Positions 45,705-64,000 of a stretch of DNA of 64,000 nt are shown here, one piece after another. Positions within the stretch are counted from its first letter, which is position 1, and every line of letters starts with the position of its first letter. The notes below the pieces were generated by a model. The model was not told the origin of the DNA and did not search any database. It saw only the letters and a list, made by a program, of their open reading frames with translations. The translations under genes were made by a program, and so were the position numbers. This DNA is from Artemia franciscana (taxonomy: Eukaryota; Arthropoda; Branchiopoda; Anostraca; Artemiidae), in NCBI RefSeq assembly GCF_032884065.1, contig NC_088868.1:34932890-34996889 (forward strand). The letters run 5' to 3'.

Positions 45705-47100
45705 TCTAGCCTTTCGGGAAAATGAGAGACAGAAACATCTAAATTACTTGAAAATCTTTCAATAGAAAGCATTTGTGGCTATTAATTTAGCTTTACTACG
45801 TTAAAAAGTACTTATTTTCGCCACCATTTTCTTCCTTTTAAATACATTACTTTCAAACGTGTAAAAAAAAAATGGGTTTCATGTTTAAATTTACGTAAAT
45901 TTCCAATAACATTCTTGCCTTTTGGGTAGTGGCAAAAATCTACCTTTATTTATTGTAATTTTTTAAAAGCTTAATTGCCCATTGTTATTTTTTACTTGAT
46001 TCAGGTTTCGTTTTTTCTTGCATATAAATTGTGCTAAGGGAACAATGGGTTGTTTCTTTTCCTTTTTCTCCTTCTTTCCCTTTTGTTATGATGTTAGTTT
46101 CGGTCTATTGTAAGAATTATGAAGGGGACCTCTTCCCAAACTGTTGTTTTATTCCGAAAAACATGGACCTCAGACTGGGTTGATGAATAAGCTATTACAT
46201 TTTGGATAACTTCATATAATCCTTGCCGTGGCATAAAAAGACTGAATGTCCTTGATTGATCTGAAATGAGTTGAATATAGTCTAAATGTAGCTTTGAATA
46301 TAATTGAATTTGAATATAGTTTCTATCTGAGGCACCTATATACAGCTGCACTTTCGTTTCTTTGAGCCATAATTCTTTTTTTGATTTGAAAGTTCCATTG
46401 AGGCGGAACAATAAACAGGCGCCAGTTTCAAATTAAAATTAAATTAAAATATAAAAGAGGTTAAAATGAGTGATAATTCCCAGCCAAAATGTCTCCTCAG
46501 AATAAGAAATTGAAACAGTTATAGATCTGGAGAGGAGCGTTTTCGCGGAAGTGCAACAATGCTTCTATCTACCTTCCAAAACCACTTTCTCTGTTATTTT
46601 AGTTAAATTTGCTATTTCATTTTCGGTGTTGGGAACTGTGGGAGAAAAATGGCGACAAATACATCTTTTAAACTTTAACAGTTATGTCTTCGCTAAAGGA
46701 TCACCTTTTGCTCTTTTTGTAGTAGTAATATTAGAAAGGTGATCAACGACAAAAATTAACTAGTGTTAAGAAGGATACATTCTCTAAAACACATTCGTAG
46801 TTTCTTACTTTATTTATCTCAATGGACAATGAAGTCAAACTAAAAAAATTACCACGAATGAAGGTAGATTTTTTCCACTTCTCAAAAGGCAAAAAAGTTA
46901 TCTGCAATTTACTGAAAATCAAACACGTATTTATTGTACACGTTTGAAAGTAACAGATTTAAAATGAAGAAAATTATGATGAAAATAAGTACTTTGAAAA
47001 AAATGAAAGCTAAATTAATAGCCAAAAATTCTTTCTGTCAAGAGATTTTATCACAAGTAAGCCTGATATTTCCATCCCTCATACCCCCGAAAAAACGTAT
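45705..47100. mobile_element. Long inverted repeat (arms about 300 bp) enclosing a 105-codon frame
   Basis: The left arm, about 45705-46030, pairs with the reverse complement of the right arm, about 46795-47100, through markers such as AGCTAAATTAATAGCCA, ACACGTTTGAAAGTAA, GAAAATAAGTACTTT and GGTAGATTTTT. Similarity is roughly 75-80 percent by eye. The 0.77-kb loop holds a minus-strand frame at 46094-46411. The layout fits an old foldback or TIR DNA transposon, but the frame matches no transposase I know and no target-site duplication was found. Confidence 0.6.
46094..46411 (-). CDS. Hypothetical 105-codon frame in the loop of the inverted repeat
   Basis: Starts with ATG and reads MFRLNGTFKSKKELWLKETK at the N-terminus, RTFSLFMPRQGLYEVIQ in the middle and ends VPFIILTIDRN. 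Mixed composition, unlike the low-complexity frames nearby, and its position inside the inverted repeat gives it some credit. I do not recognise the family. It may be a decayed transposase piece or chance. Confidence 0.25.
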   Translation of the reverse strand: MFRLNGTFKSKKELWLKETKVQLYIGASDRNYIQIQLYSKLHLDYIQLISDQSRTFSLFMPRQGLYEVIQNVIAYSSTQSEVHVFRNKTTVWEEVPFIILTIDRN

Positions 47101-48268
47101 TAAGCGATCCTTCCAGTGCCTGCCTATCTGCTCAAGATGTTTCTGATTCCAATGGGAATTGGTATTTTTTTGCTGAATTCTGTCTGCCAGATGCAGATTC
47201 CTTTAGTTGCTTCCCCGAAAATTTTGTTTTGTCAGTTGATTCTGTAATGCGAGCACACATAAAAGTGTGTATGTGCGAGCACACATACACATAATAGTGA
47301 AGAAATTTTCCGGCATTGATAAAGCGAATGCTCTTCACATTCTGCAAGGTAGCGAGCTGCTGGTAAACCGTATTGCTTTTGTGATGCAAATAATTGTAGT
47401 CCAAGTTCTGCGTCCTTCTTTCTCGATCGGAAATCTTACATAGATACCAATGAAAAGTAAAATCACAACCCTGTGCTCGTCGTTCCGCCTTTCAAAAGTG
47501 GCTACTATTTTCTGCAAGCTTTTCGAGCTGCTCTTCATCGACCATCTGAACATGAGGCCTTATGTTCCATCATATCAATTTGGCTTCTAGTGGTGTCTAG
47601 ACTGTGCCCACACTCTCTCTGTTATCACAAACGGTCTGATTGATGCTTATGCGTGAGGAGAAATTTCGTGCTAGCACAACACGATGTACGTAAATCATTT
47701 GATTCTCTCACTAGCGCTGCTGTTCTTCCCCATGCAGAAAAACATGGAGCATGCCTCTGATATATCAGAGCCCTCCTTGACAAATATTCTGGTCTTGAAG
47801 TTCGCCTAATGATTCATTCATCATCTAAACCAAGAACTTAATTTGCTTTGGAGCTTGAGGCAACTGTCCCGCAGACTTAAGTTTGCCCACTTGCCCAGCT
47901 GATATTTAGTTTCTTCAAAAATCTTATCAAAACTCATATAAACCTGCATAATTCAAGCATCCGCAGAAACGGGACAATTTTCTTTAGTATATCTTTTCCT
48001 TTATGATGCTATATGGATCGTTTTTCAGTTTTCACTGTCATTTTTACTTGATTCGAGAAAATTTGCTCCAAATTTATCCCCCCTCCCACTCGGGATTGTG
48101 ACAAAATCACGCCACTAATCTAAAGCCGACGGCCCTAAAATTATCATTCTGCTTTTGAATATACACCCACTCCTGTTATTCTTAATATTTTTATTGATGT
48201 CAATAGAAGTGACCCTCAAAGTAAAGCTTCTTTTCTTTCACTAATCAACAACTGAGTTCTTAATGGGT

Positions 48269-50420
48269 GAGCACCCTCGAGCATGAACACTCAAATGAGT
48301 CTCCTGAGGACGGGAACTCGAGCGGGTCGTCGGTTAACGAAGATTGGCAGAAGTTCCGAAATACACTACAGGAGGTAGCTCTCGAAACTCTTGGAAGAGT
48401 GAAGCGAAAGCGAAGACGGTGGATGTCCGAAGAGACCATCCGACTTGCAACGAAGAAAAGTCTGTTACCATCACGCCACTCAGCTGAATTCAAACAGCTA
48501 CGCAAGCTATGTCACCAGTCGGGCAGAAAAGACAGAAGGAAGTACTGGGAGAATATGGCGGTGGAGATGCAAAAAGCAGCTAGCCTGTCTGATACTAGGA
48601 AACTGTATCAGCTGCTTAAAGAGTCCACTGGGAAGAGGTCGAAGAACTCGGCCTCTGTAAGAGACGAACACGGTAACATCCTCACGAGTCGTGACGAAGT
48701 CGTTGACCGTTGGAAGCGCCATTTCCAGAAACTCCTAAATCCCCAAGTCGACCCTTCATCACCTGCTCCAAATCTTCAAGTGACCCAACCTCCCCCACCT
48801 CCTTCATCAACGCTCATTAACCAATACGCAGGAGTCAAAATAGAGCCCCCTGACGAAGAGGAAATCCTGGCAGCAATAAAGAAGCTGAAGAATCATAAAG
48901 CGCCGGGAATTGACGCCATACCAGCAGAAATCTACAAGGCAAGCCCCAGGCTTCTTGCACAGAACCTAGAAAAACTGCTCAAGAAAATTTGGGTACAGGA
49001 GGTTCTCCCAGACGATTGGAAAGTTTCAATTATCATCCCCCTGTATAAAAAAGGGGATAAAGCTGAATGCAAGAATTACCGGGGGATATCGCTCATAAGC
49101 ATCGCTGCCAAAATATTTGCCATGATTTTACTCAACCGCTTCAGCTCAATCAGAAACACGACCACACGCCCAAACCAGGCGGGCTTTCGGCCAGGAATGG
49201 GCTGCATTGATCAGCTCTTTACACTCCGGCAAATTCTCGAACACCGCATGAAACACAATCAGATTACTATAGCCGTCTTCATAGATTTTATAACGGCCTT
49301 TGACTCGATCGTTAGAGATGGCATATGGGCTGCGATGCAAGAGGACGGCGTCCCTGATAAGCTGATACGCCTTATTCAGGCATACTACCAACACGTTCGT
49401 GCCTGTATACAAGCTGATGGAGAGCTGTCCTCCCTCTTCGACATCGATTTCGGGGTGAGACAGGGCTGCATCCTGTCCCCCATCCTCTTCAACTTTGTTA
49501 TCGATTGGATCATGAAGCGCGCCATGCAATCTGCCAGAGGCGTTGAAGTAAGCCCTGACTTCTCCATCAAAGACCTTGACTACGCGGATGACATTGCCTT
49601 GCTAGAAAACGATATAGATCATGCGCAAGCCATGCTGTGTAATGTTACTGCTACTGCAGATTTGGTTGGGCTGAAGATCAGTAAGGATAAAACCAAAATT
49701 CTGACAAATTCTGAGGATGTACTCACAAGGGGCATCTCTATCGACAACTCCCGTTTAGAGGTCGTTGACCAGTTCAAGTACCTGGGATCCCTCATCGACA
49801 TTTCCGGCGGCTGCAGTACGGAAGTCCAGAGCAGAATATCATCAGCATCGATAGTCTTTGCTCAACTTAGGAAGAACCTGTGGAGACAAAGAGACGTCCT
49901 ACTAAAAACAAAAATCCAGATCTTTGAAGCAACCGTCCGCTCCGTACTCCTTTACGGATGCGAGACATGGCCCCTGAAAGCAGCGGATGTTCATGCTCTC
50001 AAAGTATTCGACCACTCCTGCCTGAGACAAATCCTCGGTGTCTCCCTCCGAGACAGAATTAGCAACGTCGAAATTCGTAGACGATGCCACCAGAAGCATG
50101 ACATTGAAGCCCTAATAAAAAAACGCCGCCTAACTTGGTTTGGCCATGTTTGTCGGAGGTCAGATGACACCCTCACTAAAAAGGCGCTATACTGCAAACC
50201 CCTCGCACACTGGAAGAAGAAGCGAGGTGGACAAGTCAAGACCTGGCTTAACACACTCAAGGCGGACCTAGAGCCGATTGGTGGTTTCCGACGACACGGC
50301 CGAAGATGGGACAAGCAGTGGCTTGAAATATGTGCACCACACACACACGACCGAGCGGCTTGGCACTCAACCGTCTGCCAGATCATAGCGCCAGGGAGAG
50401 CTGAAGAGCTTGTGTCCTGA
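48269..50420 (+). CDS. LINE reverse transcriptase (RTE-like), N-terminally truncated
   Basis: The open frame of about 717 codons runs in from the target-site duplication, where there is no ATG; the first codon at 48267 is GTG and the preceding in-frame stop lies inside the duplication. Domains in order (residue numbers counted from 48267): basic connector about 30-130; RT fingers with IPLYKKGDKAECKNYRGIS near 255; GFRPGMGCIDQLF near 305; motif A IDFITAFDS near 337; motif B GVRQGCILSPILFN near 396; catalytic motif C YADD near 440; thumb and a C-terminal YGCETWPL near 560; TWFGHVCRR near 620; WLNTLKADLEPIGG near 660. Catalytic Asp residues of A and C are present. The apurinic endonuclease domain of a full ORF2 is absent, so this copy cannot be complete. 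Confidence 0.9.
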
Positions 50421-50441
50421 AAAAAGTACAAGTAAGTAGTA
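48269..50441 (+). mobile_element. Young RTE-like LINE, 5'-truncated, with 14-bp target-site duplication
   Basis: The 14-mer AGTTCTTAATGGGT occurs at 48255-48268 and again at 50442-50455, exactly bounding this insert. The insert begins in the middle of a reading frame and ends 21 bp after the stop codon in a short A- and GTA-rich tail (AAAAAAGTACAAGTAAGTAG plus TA), with essentially no 3' UTR, as is usual for the RTE group. The endonuclease domain is missing, as in most 5'-truncated LINE copies made by target-primed reverse transcription. One unbroken frame through the whole body and an almost perfect duplication indicate a recent insertion. The clade call (RTE or a close relative) is by motif memory. 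Confidence 0.9.
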
Positions 50442-50704
50442 AGTTCTTAATGGGTTTTCTGCTGCTGCCACGTCTTCCATCCTCGCTAGTCTAAATGTGT
50501 CTCTCATCTGCTGTGCAGACGATATTTTGAATTTGAGTCGCACTACTCAGGGCATTAGCAACGTTGTCACATCGCTACAGCTCCAGTATGCAAAATTCGG
50601 TGTTGAATTCGTTGTAAGTTGTAAAGTTGGAAGTAGTATTCTTCAACTGGTAACAAGCACCATAGCTGGATATTTCTGTCAATTACAGTAGGATCAACCC
50701 AACG

Positions 50705-51574
50705 GACCACTCAAAATTCAAAATGGGCACACTACAATAATGGATCGAATATATTCGCAAGATAAAGCAAACTCAATTAAAATTATGTTTACATCTAAGG
50801 TGGTTTCTTTAAAGGGTTAGAGAAGTGTAAAATGTTGAACCAATTAGATAAGGTTTAAGTATTCTTTATATTACTTTCCTCTTGTTAGCAAGCTGTCATA
50901 TAAATTCACCCTTATTAATATTTGGAAGCTTTTGTAAACTCGAGCTTATCGGTACTACTTATGAATCAATACATCTTGAAATGGGTTATATTTTCTATCT
51001 TTTTCTGCCGTTGCGGTAATTGCAGGTTTCTATAGAAAGTGTTCAGATGCTCTAGGAAACCTTTGAATTTCGTACTGACCTTTATTTCAGACTGATATGG
51101 CTCTGTCCATGAAATATGCTTAAAGCAAATCCTTCAGAATATAACAATGAAGTGCCCAACTTTGAAGAGGCTTGACGTAAATATTTGAAAGCAGACCAGA
51201 TTGATAGGTCCTACAGGAAAACCCTTTATTTACTGGTAATAAGAATATTGAAACTGAGAACACTGAGTATTTCTTTCATAGCTCAACAAATTCATAACAG
51301 CGTCGATCTCAAGCCCAATCACTGATTCTTTGATTATTTGAAAGTTTTTAAATTTATAGGTGATCTAATTTTCTAAAATCAGTCCTTGTATTTAAACTGT
51401 CCCAAAAAATGTCCGATTTGAATCTACTATAAATCGAAGCTTTTATTTGCAAAAAGCAAACAAAACACACCGTTCTCTTCTGAAGATGTCGTAATTACAC
51501 GTGGAACGTATACATGTACGTGTATGTATACTTGTATCGTCTTTTTATTAGCCCTACAGGCACTTATTCTGTCC
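50705..51574. other. No gene seen
   Basis: Follows the old LINE; may include its 3' untranslated tail, but nothing can be identified. Confidence 0.4.
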
Positions 51575-51905
51575 ATAAAATTATATGCTTGAGAAAGTTT
51601 GCCTGATTTTCGATAAGGGAAACATCCCAAAAAAGTCACGGAATCTTGATGAAAATCACATCATCATATTCAGCGTATCAGAAAAACCTACCGCAAGGGT
51701 TTTTAGCTCCCATCTGAAAAAATTTGGAATTTTGAATTTTTCCGCATGATAAGAATAAGAAGTTTTTTAAAAATTACTAAAAACTTTAGCGTGAAGATCG
51801 AGGTATTGAGGAGGGATTAACCCATCATACATAGTGAAAAGTTTCTGTTCGTTTAAAGCTTTAACGTTGCTCCTCACTTTTAGTTGAAATGCATTTTTTT
51901 TATTT
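51575..51905 (+). repeat. Repeat family A fragment
   Basis: Contains ATCTTGATGAAAATCACA, TATTCAGCGTATCAG, AAACTTTAGCGTGAAGATCG and TTAACGTTGCTCCTCAC in family A plus-strand order, with the central part deleted. Confidence 0.65.
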
Positions 51906-52194
51906 AATTAAACAAAACCAAGTTTTTTTCAACAAAATTAAAGAGCGCAGCAATGTCTTGAGCAGAAAAAAAAGACTACCAGAAATTAAACTGAACAATG
52001 AACTAAAAGTTAAAAAATGGATATTAGACTTAACAAAAAATAAAACCAACACTTAACTTATAATGTACCAAAAATACAACTAATATTCAACTCAAACCAA
52101 CAAAATGAATTGGTAAGTCACCTCCCTTGTGCCTCAATTATAGTTAAAAAAAAAGAACAGATACTAAAAGACAGATATTAAAGTCTAGAAATCA

Positions 52195-52650
52195 GAAGTT
52201 TAGCGCCCCTTTTAAGGGTCAAAAATTATAAAAAGCATTTAGCCCCCACACACGCCCTCTTTTCCCCAAATGGATCCAATCAGAATTTTGAGATAGCCAT
52301 TTTGTTCAAAATAGTCCAAAAACCAAAAAAGAAAATCTGGGGTCGAAATAATCCTCCAGAGCCCGGGGGAGTGTTGTAAGTTATACCCCAGAGGCATGTG
52401 AGGTTTCTATTGAAGGGGTGCTCACATAAAATTTGGAGGAGGCTCATTTGATTGGAGATTGAAAGTTCTAATTCCCCTTGAAGATCCAAATGCGATAAGA
52501 GGGCAACTAGTCCCCCCACTAAGCCCTCTTTTCCCAAATGCTTCTGATCAAAATTTTGAGCAGTAATTTTTTTGAAAACAGTCAGAAGGTCATATAACAG
52601 TGCCTCTAGGGTTGACACCCCCCCCCCCCAGAGCCTGGGAGAAACAAGAG
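52195..52650 (+). repeat. Repeat family A central fragments, duplicated
   Basis: Two successive diverged versions of the central family A segment (AAAAGCATTTAGCCCCCACA and ATTTTGAGATAGCCATTTTG; then AGAGGGCAACTAGTCCCC and TGATCAAAATTTTGAGCAG), about 260 bp apart, suggest a tandem duplication of part of the element. Confidence 0.55.
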
Positions 52651-52929
52651 GAGAACACCATATATCTTCACACATCAAAAAGTGTTTCAAAATCTTGGCC
52701 AAAAAAATATCAAAACAAAGAAAATTGTCTAGTTTCAGGAAGACATTTTCAATCTTGAGAGTCGAAATGGGACTTTCTTAGGCCCTGTATGTTTGGAGAA
52801 TTATTCGCAAACTCCATTATTTGAAGAAGTAGAATTTTCCAGTACCTGATAATAAGTATATAGTATTATATGAATTGTTTTATCAAAAGAAAAAACAGGT
52901 AAAAATTATTAAGCTAGTTCGCAGTTTCT

Positions 52930-62496
<9,567 letters not shown>

Positions 62497-63487
62497 CTAA
62501 AATTCAAAGTTAGGGATTACTAGCAGAGTAGTGATGAAGATCATACTTGTCCCAAGTTTAGAATATTTTTTTTAACACGAGTAAGGAGCAGCATTAAGTC
62601 TTTTATTAAAACCAACAATAACTCTGAGCATAAAGACGTTGTTGCCCCCCTCAAAACTATTACAGGGTGATCTTTTAAAATTAGGAAACATAGAAGTTGG
62701 GAATAAAGTTCCCCTATCTGTTACAAGGGTTACAGTCGTAAGAGAGAATTTTCTCCACATTCCCCATAAGTACAAAATTTGGAACAGGCAAAAAATAGGT
62801 ATCTTAGAATATCTTTTTTGAACCTCAGTCCTCGCAGATGAACAAAAAATCATTGAGATATCCCCAGAGACGCCAATTCATCAAAATGCAAGACAGGGAG
62901 ACGAAATGTAGTTTTTAAAATCTAGGGGGGGGGCTTTTAGCTTTTTTCCTTTAATGAAAGCACCAAAATAAGGTATTATGTCAAAAAAGTATTTCTGAAT
63001 TCAGAGGAAGGAATCTAGGGTGACAATTACCCCTTCCAAATTGATGCACCTGGATAGCCCCCATGACCCCAGTTGGACGACAATAATCTATAGCCATTGC
63101 TTTTACTTAATAAACAGCCTATAATAAGACTTATGACAATCTTCCTATCAATTAATGAAATTAAATAATAGGTCTACTTATCCATAAATAACAAAGATCA
63201 TAATTGTTTCATATTACAGGGATAATATTGGAAAAGCCAAGATCTTGAGAACTGCATCTGCAAAATACTTAGCAGTTATAATACCTGACAGCTGTGTTTC
63301 AAAGACTGCAGTGGGAAGGAAGGTCTGGATTTATCAAGAATTATAGGAAATATGAGAAAATTAGAAGATTTATTTCCTTTGAGTGTCCTAAGAACCATGT
63401 ATTTCTATTTTATTCACCCATACATCCATTGTTGTTGTATTATTTAAATGGGACTTTTAAGGGTGACCTAACCAGTTAATAAAAAAA

Positions 63488-63770
63488 AAGGTAAAGAATA
63501 CGGGCGTTGGACTTGACAATTGCTACTGGGGGTGCTGATCTCCATTTCACGGCCCATAAGCCAGGAAGTGCAATGAGAGGTTGGTGACCAGCCTTCCCGC
63601 GCTTTTGCACACCCTTCCATATATTTCTCCAGGTACCTCTTTACAGCTAGGTCGACTCTGGCTGAGCTTGCCAAGTCACGCCACTGGCCCTTGTTTATAC
63701 CAAACAATCAGCAACGCCAGGACTTAAACCCCCTGTCCTCGCAGACGAAGACCCTAAATTGCCAAAAAGT
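63488..63770 (-). mobile_element. Second copy of the same SINE family, reversed
   Basis: On the minus strand it shows TCTGCGAGGACAGGGGGTTT, GGTTTAAGTCC (B-box-like), CAGTGGCGTGAC, AAGCTCAGCCAGAGTCGA, CACTTCCTGGCTTATGGGCC and a poly-T-rich end, in the same order as the copy at 22492. The A box is missing or decayed, so the 5' end is truncated. No clear duplication was seen at its ends. Confidence 0.7.
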
Positions 63771-64000
63771 GCTATAAGTAAGTTACCATTTTTTACTTGG
63801 ATAAACTAAACTAGGCCTTTCAATCTGACATTTTTCTATCGCTGAGAAACTGAATGGCTTATTCCATAGATTCAAGATGGCAGCAGTGTTCAATGTTACC
63901 TGCAAATATTTTATTTTTCCAGGATAACTTTGAACATATGTTCAAAGTTGCCCTTGTCCATCTTTACTATGGATCTCAATGTTCTGTGCTGGCCAATTGT

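Larger units (their letters stand above)
47410..50700 (+). mobile_element. Old LINE (CR1/L2-type or related), split by the young RTE-like insert
   Basis: Left part 47410-48254 and right part 50456-50700 on the plus strand belong to one decayed reverse transcriptase. Left part: ATIFCKLFELLFIDHLN, YQFGF, LDCAHTLSVITNGLIDA, then VRKSFDSL (motif A) and, just before the insert, TPVILNIFIDVN (the SPxLFNIxIxD motif). Right part: ICCADDILNLSRTTQ (motif C, CADD) and LQYAKFGVEF. The reading frame before the insertion site continues in the same frame after it if the insert and one copy of the duplication are disregarded. Several stops and shifts show it is much older than the insert. Confidence 0.8.

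Noticed and set aside
49146-50431. Several 60-146-codon minus-strand frames
   Set aside because: All lie opposite the intact LINE reverse transcriptase and are shadows of its codon use.
63840-63925. AAGATGGCAGCAGTG as the start of a plus-strand gene or of a bidirectional promoter with mRpL10
   Set aside because: The frame closes after 16 codons, no in-phase donor leads to a recognisable exon, and the window ends soon after.

Overview
The window looks like a transposon-rich, intron-rich, AT-rich arthropod nuclear genome. The evidence is split genes with GT-AG introns of 2-9 kb, a mitochondrial ribosomal protein gene with insect-like architecture, several non-LTR retrotransposon (LINE) lineages, a tRNA-headed SINE, a degenerate TTAGG-type interstitial telomere tract, long AT microsatellites and many poly-C tracts. 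A crustacean, possibly a brine shrimp (Artemia), is my guess from the style of the repeats; no sequence here proves the species.

Two host genes can be rebuilt exon by exon, both on the minus strand. (1) A gene for a protein of the PhnD / phosphonate-binding periplasmic-protein family runs from 37924 down to 17372. Five core exons keep frame across every junction (840 coding nt, 279 aa), and a sixth 75-nt exon at 33965-34039 could be a cassette. (2) The mitochondrial ribosomal protein L10 gene (mRpL10) runs from 62496 down to 52930. Four exons join in frame to give the last 241 residues; the short first exon with the ATG was not found.

The rest is mostly mobile and repetitive DNA. 1-12000: palindrome-rich repeat family A, a 51-bp minisatellite, a broken DUF7869-type gene, a telomere-like tract and a decayed LINE whose ORF1 carried a PWWP-like domain. 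12850-16660, 19430-21577 and 40090-41575: three copies of a satellite-bearing element (family B) with Helitron2/Helentron-like ends. 22492-22807 and about 63490-63770: one SINE family. 25050-25580: a pogo/Tigger-type transposase remnant. 34915-35822: a very uniform 115-bp satellite inside an intron of the PhnD-like gene. 42070-43705: a nearly complete family A copy. 45705-47100: a long inverted repeat with a 105-codon open frame in its loop. 47410-50700: an old LINE split by a young RTE-like LINE that is flanked by a 14-bp target-site duplication and still has a 717-codon open frame. 56330-58355: a decayed RTE relative inside an mRpL10 intron.

The two host genes do not obviously act together: one product belongs to the mitochondrial ribosome, the other is a predicted small-ligand-binding protein of unknown use in animals. 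Their introns have served as a landing area for repeats. The items most worth following up are the intron-split PhnD-like gene with its candidate cassette exon, the Helentron-like satellite carrier, the nested LINE pair and the long inverted repeat with an internal open frame.
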